NCBI RefSeq assembly: GCF_024138145.1 | Contig: NZ_CP099997.1 | Span: 3,038,001-3,102,000 of the forward strand | Reading direction: 5' to 3' | From: Natronosalvus halobius | GTDB lineage: Archaea; Halobacteriota; Halobacteria; Halobacteriales; Natrialbaceae | Length of the DNA: 64,000 nt | In this document: piece by piece, positions 26,752-34,202 of the stretch | How positions within the stretch are numbered: the stretch's first letter is position 1 | Layout: each line of letters opens with the position of its first letter | Program-made: the position numbers and the translations under genes | The notes under the pieces: generated by a model | Told to the model about the DNA's origin: nothing | The model's input: only the letters and a program-made list of their open reading frames with translations | The model's database searches: none

Positions 26752-27417
26752 ATGAGCGATACCCACGCCCAGGACCAGGACCGCATCCCGACGCCCTGTC
26801 CGTCGTGTTCGCCCGACCTCGAGACGGTCCACGAGGTGCTCTCGCCCGGCGGCGGCAGCCTCACCGTCCGCTGTGGCGAGTGCGGCCACGTCCACAAGAT
26901 CCAGCCCGAGCCCGACCGCGAGGTGACCCTCGACGTCGTCGTCTCCCAGGACGGCGAGTCGTTCACCGCGAACGTGACCACGCCCGAGGACGAGACCGTC
27001 GAGGTGGGTGACGAGTTCCTCCTCGAGACCGATGACGTGCTCGCGACCGTCCGGGTCACGAGCGTCGAACTCGAAGGCGACAAACGCGTCGAGTCGGCCC
27101 CGGCCGACGAGGCTGTGACCGTCTGGACCCGCGAGGTCGACAACGTCTCGGTCAACGTCACGATCCATCCCCAGGACGGCCGACGCGAGGATAGTCGAAG
27201 TCTCACCGTGTACGTCCCCGGTGACTACGAGTTCACCGTCGGGGAAACCGACTCCTTCGGCGACGACGAGTTCGAAATCGACGCGTTCGTCGTCCGCGGC
27301 GATGCAGAGGGCTATCACCGTGACCGCTTCGAGGAGGCCGGCGACATGGCCTTCGCGAAGGACGTCAAGCGGGTCTACGCCTACGACGAGACGAGCACGG
27401 CCTGGTCGGCCTGGTAG
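26752..27417 (+). CDS. HVO_0476-type zinc finger protein
   Basis: 221 residues. An N-terminal zinc ribbon is formed by CPSC near residue 16 and CGEC near residue 41. The rest is a series of beta strands ending in the conserved RVYAYDETSTAWSAW. It resembles the haloarchaeal family named after HVO_0476; no biochemical role is known to me. A TTTTA element about 30 bases upstream fits a leaderless start, and a T5 run (27422-27426) directly after the stop probably ends transcription. Confidence 0.8.
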   Translation: MSDTHAQDQDRIPTPCPSCSPDLETVHEVLSPGGGSLTVRCGECGHVHKIQPEPDREVTLDVVVSQDGESFTANVTTPEDETVEVGDEFLLETDDVLATVRVTSVELEGDKRVESAPADEAVTVWTREVDNVSVNVTIHPQDGRREDSRSLTVYVPGDYEFTVGETDSFGDDEFEIDAFVVRGDAEGYHRDRFEEAGDMAFAKDVKRVYAYDETSTAWSAW

Positions 27418-27430
27418 GTGGTTTTTGCTC

Positions 27431-27490
27431 GCGACCACGATCACGACACGCTCACACTCGCGATCACGACCACGACCACGATCACGACTC
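27431..27490. repeat. degenerate CACGAT/CACGAC hexamer repeat upstream of pcm
   Basis: The stretch is built from CACGAT, CACGAC and CACACTCG-like units with six-base periodicity, most regular at 27463-27488. It fills the space between the zinc-finger gene and pcm. It is open in the pcm frame and would encode an Asp-His then Thr-rich peptide if translation began at 27418. Confidence 0.6.
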
Positions 27491-27513
27491 CGACCCAGAT
27501 CGAGACCGAGACC

Positions 27514-28164
27514 ATGACCCACGACGCTCCTGGAGACCGGCGCGACGACCGCGAACGACTCGTCGAGACCGTCGCCGCCCGAAACGGGATCGGCGACCGC
27601 GTCCAGTCGGCGCTCGAAGCCGTTCCCCGGCACGCGTTCGTCCCCGACGACCGGCGGGCCGACGCCTACGCCGATCGCCCGCTGCCCATCGCCAACGGAC
27701 AGACGATCAGCGCCCCGCACATGGTCGCCGTGATGACCGACGAACTCTCCCTCGAGCCCGGCGACGCCGTCCTGGAGATCGGCACGGGGTGTGGCTACCA
27801 CGCCGCGGTCACCGCCGAACTGGTCGGTGCCGAACACGTCTACAGCGTCGAGTACGACCCCGGACTCGCCGACGACGCGCGAGATCGCCTCACCCACCTC
27901 GGCTACGAGGGCGTCGACGTCCGGATCGGTGACGGCCGCGACGGGTGGTCCGAGCACGCCCCCTACGACGCGGCCTACCTGACCTGCGCGGCTCCCGCGT
28001 TCCCCGACGCGGTTGTGGAACAGGTCCGTCCAGGCGGCCGACTCCTCGCTCCGCTCGAGGGCGGGCTGGGCTCCCAGACGTTGACGTTCGCCCGTAAGCG
28101 CGAGGACGGCTCCCTCGAGCGCGAGGAACGCGGGGCGGTGCGGTTCGTTCGGATGCGTGGCTGA
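27514..28164 (+). CDS. pcm: protein-L-isoaspartate O-methyltransferase
   Basis: Repairs isoaspartyl residues in aged proteins using AdoMet. 216 residues. The family signature GQTISAPHMVAVMTDEL with its conserved serine lies near residues 67-83, PRHAFVPDD near residue 42 and AdoMet motif I VLEIGTGCGYHAAV near residue 88. The ATG at 27514 follows the hexamer-repeat spacer. It heads a run of three methyltransferase genes on the same strand. Confidence 0.93.
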   Translation: MTHDAPGDRRDDRERLVETVAARNGIGDRVQSALEAVPRHAFVPDDRRADAYADRPLPIANGQTISAPHMVAVMTDELSLEPGDAVLEIGTGCGYHAAVTAELVGAEHVYSVEYDPGLADDARDRLTHLGYEGVDVRIGDGRDGWSEHAPYDAAYLTCAAPAFPDAVVEQVRPGGRLLAPLEGGLGSQTLTFARKREDGSLEREERGAVRFVRMRG

Positions 28165-28238
28165 GAGAGGCGGCGACCGGCACGGCGAACGAGTACGCGT
28201 GCTTTTTCGACCCCGCGAACCATCGACGACTCGAGGAC

Positions 28239-29180
28239 ATGTCACAGCCACCTGCGATGCCATCGCTCGAACTCTGCTTGCTCCTGCGCGCCGCTCGCGA
28301 GACCGGCGCGCTCGAGGCGCTGATGACCACTGCGGAGACGCCAACCGACCTGGCGAGCGAAACCGGGCTGACCGAACGCGCGGCCGAGACACTCGTCGCC
28401 GTTCTCGAGGCCGAGGGATTCCTCGAAGCCGTCGACGGCGCGCACGAACCCACGAATCGCTCGCTCGGCTTCCTGACGAAGACGGACGCCCGGTCCATCG
28501 GATCGCTTCCCGCAACCCTGGATCGACTGGACCGCGGCCTCGAGACCGACTGGCTCCTGACTGACGACCGGCCGACCGCGACGGACACCCAGCGGCGAAA
28601 CCGCCTCGGCAGGGAAGCAGCCGCGGACGAGGCCAGGACCCGCGCGCTCGTCACCGCGGCGATTCGTGTCGCTCCCGAGACCCAGCGCGTCCTGGAGGTC
28701 GGCGGTGCGCCGGGAACCCGCGCCGTCGAGTTCGCCCGCCGTGGGGTCGACGCCACGTTGTACGACGAGTCGGAATCCGTCGCCGACTCGGAGGCCATCC
28801 TCGTTCGCGAACCAGTGGACGTGCTCGAGGGCCCCGTCCCCGGCGGGCTGTCGGAGGCGCTCGAGGAAGTTGACGGATTCGACCTGATCGTCGCCGTCGA
28901 TCAGCTGTCGCGACTCGATCCGGCGGCGAACGAAACCCTCGTTGACGCCGCGGCGGACGCTCTCGAGCCGGGGGGTTGGCTCGTCGTCGCGGAACGACTC
29001 GAGGGGCCGGCAGCGACGCAGGCCGCCGTGGAAACGGTGCTCGAGACGACGGCTGGGCGTATCTACCCGACCGATCGGTATCGCGAGTGGTTCGAGCGAG
29101 CGGGACTCGGGCGGTGGACCGTCGAGTCGGTTCCTGGCACGGCGTACGCGGTGCTCGCCGGGCGGCACTCGGTCGCCTGA
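28239..29180 (+). CDS. methyltransferase with N-terminal winged-helix domain
   Basis: 313 residues. Residues 8-75 resemble the winged-helix dimerisation domain of plant and bacterial O-methyltransferases (LCLLLRAARETGALEALM, then TGLTERAAETLVAVLEAEG). The C-terminal Rossmann core has VLEVGGAPGTRAVEFARRG as motif I and ALEPGGWLVVAERL near residue 240. The core lacks the usual acidic Gly-rich GxGxG (it has GGAPGT), and the middle part is short, so activity is uncertain. The substrate is unknown. It sits 74 bases after pcm and 62 before the pcm paralogue. Confidence 0.75.
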   Translation: MSQPPAMPSLELCLLLRAARETGALEALMTTAETPTDLASETGLTERAAETLVAVLEAEGFLEAVDGAHEPTNRSLGFLTKTDARSIGSLPATLDRLDRGLETDWLLTDDRPTATDTQRRNRLGREAAADEARTRALVTAAIRVAPETQRVLEVGGAPGTRAVEFARRGVDATLYDESESVADSEAILVREPVDVLEGPVPGGLSEALEEVDGFDLIVAVDQLSRLDPAANETLVDAAADALEPGGWLVVAERLEGPAATQAAVETVLETTAGRIYPTDRYREWFERAGLGRWTVESVPGTAYAVLAGRHSVA

Positions 29181-29242
29181 CGTGACAACGAATTGGCCAC
29201 AGCAAGCGAGTCGTTGATTACCGTCGCGGCGATACCGTCTCT

Positions 29243-29977
29243 ATGGACCCGGCGGTATTGCGCGAGGACATGATTGACGGTCTCGTCCACGAGTCGAAAG
29301 GCGTCCTGGCGGACGAGTCGCTCGCCGTCGCCATGCGCGACGTCCCGCGCCACGAGTTCGTCGAGGACGAGTCGGCGGCCTACGCCGACCGAGCCCACGA
29401 GTGTCACGGTACGCGCGTGCTGGCTCCCAGTACGGTCGCGCAGTTACTCGAGGCGCTCGCCCCCCGGAGCGGCGACTCCGTCCTCGTCGTCGGGGCCGGC
29501 GTTGGCTACACCGCCGCCGTTCTCGCGGAACTCGTCGGCGAGACCAACGTCCACGCCGTCGACATCGCCCGCCCAATGGTGTACGAGGCTCGCGAGAACA
29601 TCGAGCGAGCGGGGTACGGCGGCGTCCTCGTCGACTGTCGAGACGGGGCCCGCGGATTGCCGGCGTACGCGCCGTTCGATCGGATTTTACTCGAGGCGGC
29701 GACCGTTTCGCCGCCCAGGGACTTGCTCGAGCAGTGTCGCGAGGGCGGCCGGATCGTGTATCCACGGGGGGTACAGCGCCAGCGCCTCGAGGCGCGTCGA
29801 CCCGATGGCACGACCGAGGGATTCGGCGCCGTCTCGTTCGAACCGCTGCTCGTCGACGGTGAGCAGGTTGGGGCTGTCGAGCGTAACCGGACGGCTCGAG
29901 AGGACGTCGAACACGCGACGCGCCGCGCCCAGTCCCGAACCGGTTGGGAGCGAGAGTGGATCGAGTGGGAGGGATAA
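29243..29977 (+). CDS. PCM-like methyltransferase paralogue, signature degenerate
   Basis: 244 residues. PRHEFVEDESAAYADR and motif I VLVVGAGVGYTAAV align with protein isoaspartate methyltransferases, and ILLEAATVSPPRDLLEQCREGG continues the match. At the position of the conserved ISxPxM motif it has RVLAPSTVAQ, so the serine considered essential is replaced by leucine. It may act on another substrate or have lost repair activity. The C-terminal 40 residues are extra. It is convergent with the pilin-like gene, two bases apart. Confidence 0.8.
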   Translation: MDPAVLREDMIDGLVHESKGVLADESLAVAMRDVPRHEFVEDESAAYADRAHECHGTRVLAPSTVAQLLEALAPRSGDSVLVVGAGVGYTAAVLAELVGETNVHAVDIARPMVYEARENIERAGYGGVLVDCRDGARGLPAYAPFDRILLEAATVSPPRDLLEQCREGGRIVYPRGVQRQRLEARRPDGTTEGFGAVSFEPLLVDGEQVGAVERNRTAREDVEHATRRAQSRTGWEREWIEWEG

Positions 29978-29979
29978 TT

Positions 29980-30432
29980 TCAGTTCTCGATGACGACGAT
30001 TTCGGTGTTCGACTGGTCGTCGACGTAGTCAGTGTTCGTCGGCGGGACGACGTCGACCTGGAGCGTCCCGGTTCGCTGGCCCTGTCTGAGCGTCGGGTCG
30101 AGTCGCAGGGTGACCGTGCCGTCGCTTCCGGTCTCGCCTTTGACGGCCGAGTCCAGCCAGGCGTCGTCGCTCATGACGATGACGGTCGCCCCCTCGACGG
30201 TGTTGCCGTCGTCACCGAGGACGGTGAGATCGACGCTCGTCGTTCGGCCGGCGTCGACCGTCACGGGGTCGATCTCGACGTCCGTTTCCGTCTCGGCCAG
30301 CGTTCCGATTCCGCCGAGCATGCTCATCATGATCGCCAGGCTCGCGACGCCGACGACGAGCGCGATGATTAACCTGATGGGGAGTCCTTCGATCGCCCTG
30401 TCGTCCGCGCCGAACCGATGTGGTGGTCGCAT
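29980..30432 (-). CDS. pilin-like membrane-anchored protein
   Basis: 150 residues. A short basic N terminus (ADDRAIEGLPIRL) precedes one hydrophobic segment (about residues 20-42), and the rest is an extracellular beta-sandwich-like domain (EIDPVTVDAGRTTSVDLTVL, then TGSDGTVTLRLDPTLRQG). The layout resembles archaeal type IV pilin-like proteins, although no standard prepilin cleavage site is obvious. No secretion ATPase is nearby. A TATA (30454-30464) predicts a leaderless message, and a G14 run lies about 90 bases upstream. Confidence 0.65.
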   Translation of the reverse strand: MRPPHRFGADDRAIEGLPIRLIIALVVGVASLAIMMSMLGGIGTLAETETDVEIDPVTVDAGRTTSVDLTVLGDDGNTVEGATVIVMSDDAWLDSAVKGETGSDGTVTLRLDPTLRQGQRTGTLQVDVVPPTNTDYVDDQSNTEIVVIEN

Positions 30433-30453
30433 GGCCGGTCTGGCCGCTCGTTA

Positions 30454-30464
30454 GTATATAAATT
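30454..30464 (-). promoter_or_regulatory. TATA element of the pilin-like gene
   Basis: On the minus strand TTTATATACTA covers about 30454-30464, 22-32 bases before the ATG at 30432. This is a textbook spacing for a leaderless haloarchaeal promoter. Confidence 0.65.
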
Positions 30465-30522
30465 CACGTCTGAGGGATCCAGTTGACACTCGAGGATCTG
30501 GAAAAGTGGGGTGGGGGGTTAA

Positions 30523-30536
30523 GGGGGGGGGGGGGG
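30523..30536. repeat. run of 14 G
   Basis: G14 at 30523-30536, preceded by GTGGGGGGTTAA. It lies in the 202-base spacer between the pilin-like gene (5' side) and the Bat-type regulator (3' side). Such runs are prone to slippage in replication and in sequencing. Confidence 0.9.
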
Positions 30537-30585
30537 TGGCGACAGTCTGTCTCAGATCGCCAACTAATGGTATGGACGCGGGGCC

Positions 30586-30600
30586 ATTAAAAATAGCTTC
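30586..30600 (-). terminator. T-rich terminator of the Bat-type regulator
   Basis: On the minus strand, about 40 bases after the regulator's stop, GAAGCTATTTTTAATGG contains a T5 tract (30589-30593). Haloarchaeal genes commonly terminate on such T-runs with little secondary structure. Confidence 0.4.
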
Positions 30601-30634
30601 TAGCTGTTTAGATGGTCTCGAAGACAGGTACTAA

Positions 30635-32740
30635 TTAATTAGAACCGGGCCCGAACGCCAGCGAGACCAGCTTTCGCTGGGCCGCTCGCAGGTGATAGTG
30701 GTAGGTCGGCGGCGTCACGTCGAGAGCCGCAGCGAGGTCCTCGCCCGTGCTCTCCCTGGGCCACTCGAAGAACCCGCTGTAGTGGGCCGCCTGCAGCGCC
30801 TCGAACTGCTTTGCCGTCAGCGACTCTTCGAGGCGCGCGTCGAACCGGGTACTCGAGACACTCGCCGTCGTCTCCCGGCGAGCCGTCAGTTCCGTCTCCG
30901 GATAGTGGTCTCGGATCGATTCGACCAGTGCCCGCGTATCGATCTGGCTCGGGACCGACAGCGCGATGGTCGTTACGTCGTCGCTCGTCGTGGTTGACGT
31001 TACGTGGGCGTCGTACTCTCGCAGTATCTCGACGAACGGGGTCGGCGTGATCGTCACCTCGAACAGCGTCGACTCCTCCCCGTCGGAGACGACCGAGAGG
31101 GAGTCGACCACCGCCCATCGCTCCGCCTGCTCGAGGATCTCGTCGACCGACGGTTCCTCGATCGAGACAAACAGGACGGTCTCCTGAGCCCGATCGATGA
31201 TCCCCTCCAGGGTGATCGTCCCGGGGACGACCGTTCCGATCCGATTGAACAGCAACTGCGGGTCCTGACACTCGAGTTCGATCTCGAGTCGACTGTCGGT
31301 GAGCATCGCCTGGGTGCGCTCGACCGACCGGATCGCGTGGCCGATCGTCTCGCCGAGTTCCCCCAGGACCTCGCGCTCGCTCTCGCTTATCGCGTCGGCT
31401 TGCGGGGCGTGAACCACGATGGCGCCGTATCGCCGCTCGGCGTCGACCAGCGGCACGGCGAGCACCGTCTGGTAGCCGTAGGTGAGCGCCGCTTTTCGCC
31501 GGTCGGCCCACGCCTCGTCGTCGAGCACGTTCTCGGCGACCTGCACCGATTCGGCCTCGAGCGCGCGCTCGATCAGGGCCGCTTCGGGTGCCCTGGCCCC
31601 GTCCTCGCGAACGCGGTCGACGTAGGTGACGTCGATTCCCTCCCAGACGGTCGGCGACGGCGTCTCCTGGCCCGCGGTGATCCACGCACAGAGGTAGCGA
31701 TCGGTTTCGGCGAGGCGCTGACAGACCGTCCTCTCGATCTCCTCGCGGGTTGAGGCCTTGGCTATCCCACGGTTGATCGCCCGAACGATCTCGTTCGTGT
31801 GGTTCAGCCGTGTCAGTTCCTCGTTTTGCTCGGTGAGCGTGCGGTCGTGTTCGCGCAACAACTGCTCGCGCTCGGCCCGGTCCAGGGCGGCCTCGGTGTT
31901 GGCCCCCAGGATGTAGAGCAACTCGCGCATCGACTCGTCGAATCGGTCGGGTCGTTCGCCCCCCGCGACGACGACCCCGTGCGTCCCGAGCGGAACGACG
32001 AGTTTACTTCGGCTCACCGTGTCGGCAACGTCCGTCACCCCCGCCGCCCGGACGTTGGGATAGTACTGCGGTTCGCCCTCCGAGAACGCCTCCCAGACCA
32101 GTCCGTCGCCACGCCCGATCGTCTCTGCCGGCGTCAGCAATTGGCGTGTCTCCGCCGTCGACGCCGCGTGAGCGAGCGCCCCCTCGGCGGGCTCGAACCG
32201 ATACGCGGAGACGATCGGCACCTCCAGGATCGCCCCCGCGGTTTCGACGGCGGCCTCGTAAATCTCGCGTTTCGTCCCCGCTCGCATCAGGTCGCGCGTG
32301 GTGTCGTGGAGCGTCGTCAGCGTCCGTTCGTACCGCCGTTCGTTCTCCCGGAGTTCGGTCTCCGTCCGGTACTGTGAGACGGCGTTCGTGATCTGGTTTG
32401 CCAGTAGGGTGAACCGGTCGCTCCCGGGCTGTTTCTGGAGATACTGGGTCACGCCGGCAGCGATCGCTTCGCTCGCGATCTCTTCGGAGCCTTTCCCGGT
32501 GAACAGAATAAAGGGTAACTCCGGGTCGCGTTCCCGGACGGCCTCGAGCAACTCGAGTCCGTTCTTGCTGGGCATGTCGTAGTCACTCACGATACACTCG
32601 ATGGGTTCAGCCTCGAGCGTCTCGAGGGCCGCGTCCGCGCTCGAGACGTCCGTCGCCTCGATGTCATCGCGTTCGCGCTCGAGCATCGTCGCCGTCAATT
32701 CGGCGAACCTGGGGTCGTTGTCGACGACCAGGACGCGCAT
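30635..32740 (-). CDS. receiver-GAF-GAF-Bat/HTH transcriptional regulator
   Basis: 701 residues from the ATG at 32740 (a GTG at 32752 adds four). Residues 1-115 are an intact receiver: VDNDP acidic pocket, phospho-acceptor Asp53 in VSDYDMP, TGKG and Lys103 in LQKQPG. Two GAF-like sensor regions follow (about 150-290 and 330-480), joined by a helical, probably coiled-coil linker (REQLLREHDRTLTEQNEEL). The C terminus has the bacterio-opsin activator GAF-HTH pair, ending in the HTH_10 helix motif FFEWPRESTGEDLAAALDVT. It probably senses a small signal and activates transcription. No cognate histidine kinase is adjacent. Confidence 0.88.
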   Translation of the reverse strand: MRVLVVDNDPRFAELTATMLERERDDIEATDVSSADAALETLEAEPIECIVSDYDMPSKNGLELLEAVRERDPELPFILFTGKGSEEIASEAIAAGVTQYLQKQPGSDRFTLLANQITNAVSQYRTETELRENERRYERTLTTLHDTTRDLMRAGTKREIYEAAVETAGAILEVPIVSAYRFEPAEGALAHAASTAETRQLLTPAETIGRGDGLVWEAFSEGEPQYYPNVRAAGVTDVADTVSRSKLVVPLGTHGVVVAGGERPDRFDESMRELLYILGANTEAALDRAEREQLLREHDRTLTEQNEELTRLNHTNEIVRAINRGIAKASTREEIERTVCQRLAETDRYLCAWITAGQETPSPTVWEGIDVTYVDRVREDGARAPEAALIERALEAESVQVAENVLDDEAWADRRKAALTYGYQTVLAVPLVDAERRYGAIVVHAPQADAISESEREVLGELGETIGHAIRSVERTQAMLTDSRLEIELECQDPQLLFNRIGTVVPGTITLEGIIDRAQETVLFVSIEEPSVDEILEQAERWAVVDSLSVVSDGEESTLFEVTITPTPFVEILREYDAHVTSTTTSDDVTTIALSVPSQIDTRALVESIRDHYPETELTARRETTASVSSTRFDARLEESLTAKQFEALQAAHYSGFFEWPRESTGEDLAAALDVTPPTYHYHLRAAQRKLVSLAFGPGSN

Positions 32741-32904
32741 AGTTTCGGTCACGTTGGACCACGCTCTGCGTCTCGAGGTGACGGCTCCACAGCGTCAGCC
32801 CCAACCGGGTGACTCGTGCTGGCTCGAGGAGCGACGGTACTCATTATCGAGACGTAAACTGGAGTGTACTAAATAATTAGCATTGGTCCCCCTCTCTGGA
32901 GGAC

Positions 32905-33312
32905 TCACAGTCGCTTCTCGAGTCGATAGTCCGACTCCCGTTTCGTCGACGGATGCTCTATCTCGGGTTCCACAATTCGGAGATAGGTGCTCTTCTTTCC
33001 GGCGTCTTCCATCGGGACCCAGTACAACTCGTCGGTCTCTCGGCACCGAACGGCGAACCCGTCGATCGTGTCGTCGTAGTCGACGACCGTGTCAGTTCCG
33101 TCGACCGTCGTCTTGCTGGCCGTCTTGAATCGAATGACGTCGCCTTCGACCCAGCCGGTTTTGCACTGCACCCGGAGTATACGAGTACCGGTATCGAGCA
33201 GGAGGTCGTATTTGTCGTTGTCTCCGAACGGAATCGACACCGAGTGGCCCATAGCGATCAGTGCCGCCAGGATCGTCGCTTCAGTCTCGTCTCCTGTTTG
33301 CTTCGTATTCAC
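32905..33312 (-). CDS. PD-(D/E)XK-type nuclease-like protein
   Basis: 135 residues. IPFGDNDKYDLLLD followed by RVQCKTGWV gives the D...(Q)xK pattern of PD-(D/E)XK nucleases, closest by eye to the group I intron-associated endonuclease family that is widespread as a free-standing gene in haloarchaea. The start is uncertain: GTG at 33312 begins at the conserved NTKQTGDETEATIL; a TTG at 33339 is possible. No methyltransferase or intron is adjacent, so it is not an obvious restriction system. Confidence 0.75.
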   Translation of the reverse strand: MNTKQTGDETEATILAALIAMGHSVSIPFGDNDKYDLLLDTGTRILRVQCKTGWVEGDVIRFKTASKTTVDGTDTVVDYDDTIDGFAVRCRETDELYWVPMEDAGKKSTYLRIVEPEIEHPSTKRESDYRLEKRL

Positions 33313-33524
33313 GCGAGGTCTGGTCCCGTTTTCGTACAAAAACTCCTGGACTGTGTGAGATTTCTACGGGTAGGCCGACCGCCTCGGTTTCCTTACAGGC
33401 CGGCCCGTCGCTATACGCTCGAGGCCTGGCCGCAAAACAACCGTCTGGGTACGAGTCGATTCGTCTCGCTGTGGTTCTCGAAGCACGCCGAATCGCTCCG
33501 CTCGTCGGTTAGTTCCTCGAAAAG

Positions 33525-33597
33525 CGCCCGAGGCGGGATTTGAACCCGCGTCACGACCGTGACAGGGTCGTATGATGGGCCACTACACCACCCGGGC
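33525..33597 (-). tRNA. tRNA-Asp (anticodon GTC)
   Basis: The minus strand folds as a full cloverleaf: acceptor GCCCGGG with CTCGGGC (one G-T), anticodon loop CTGTCAC with GTC at 33561-33563, T-arm CGGGTTCAAATCCCG, and discriminator G. No intron. A TATA-like CTTAATA lies about 33 bases upstream (near 33630) and a T4 run follows the 3' end. Confidence 0.97.
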
Positions 33598-33792
33598 ACC
33601 CTGCATCTCTTCGTTTCCCGGTCGCAGTATTAAGGCTTTCCAATCGGTGACGGTTTGGTAGGCCGGGACGCAACACGATTTCTGGATTTTCGACGCTGTT
33701 TGAATCGCTCGAGACAACCGAAACCTCGAGCCAGACTAGCTATCGAACGGCTAAGCGAACTTCCTGACGAACGGTTGCCAATTCTCCGCAAA

Positions 33793-33903
33793 GGATTTAA
33801 TCAATACGTGTGGTACGTACTGGTATGTGACGCCGCCGGCGACGGGTGATGGCCGGCGGGCCGACTAGCCGTGCCTGTGGGGCAACTTAGTAACCGTTAA
33901 ATG
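33793..33903 (+). promoter_or_regulatory. promoter and leader region of the RNA polymerase operon
   Basis: Two TATA-like elements precede rpoH: GGATTTAATC (about 33793-33802) and CGTTAAATG (about 33895-33903), so either a leader of about 150 bases or one of about 50 bases may be made. Between them CCGCCGGC (33833-33840) pairs perfectly with GCCGGCGG (33852-33859), an 8-bp GC stem with an 11-base loop close to the predicted first start. Nothing else is seen between the tRNA and rpoH. Confidence 0.5.
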
Positions 33904-33974
33904 CCTTCCAGCAATACGTCCCTGTAGTATCTCGTGACAGCCGCTTCTCCCCCGGTAGGCCGGACCAACAACAC

Positions 33975-34202
33975 ATGGTAGACGTAAGCCAACACGAACT
34001 CGTGCCCGAGCACACAATCCTCGACGAAGCGGTACTCGAGGACGTGCTCGACGAGTACGACATCGACCGTACAGACTTGCCGAAGATCAAACGCACGGAC
34101 AAGGCGCTGCCCGACGAAGCCGAGGTCGGGGACGTCATCAAAATTGTGCGAAACTCGCGAACGACGGACCAGGCCGTCGTCTATCGACTTGTGGTGGAAT
34201 AA
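33975..34202 (+). CDS. rpoH: DNA-directed RNA polymerase subunit H (Rpo5)
   Basis: 75 residues, homologous to the C-terminal domain of eukaryotic Rpb5, which helps form the lower jaw of the polymerase. Conserved features include [29 protein letters not shown] and [10 protein letters not shown]. First gene of the polymerase operon. Its stop abuts the rpoB'' ATG with no gap, indicating coupled translation. Confidence 0.97.
   Translation: MVDVSQHELVPEHTILDEAVLEDVLDEYDIDRTDLPKIKRTDKALPDEAEVGDVIKIVRNSRTTDQAVVYRLVVE

Noticed and set aside
33655-33849. 64-residue frame upstream of rpoH
   Set aside because: It spans the predicted promoter and hairpin of the polymerase operon, is arginine-rich, and matches no family I know.
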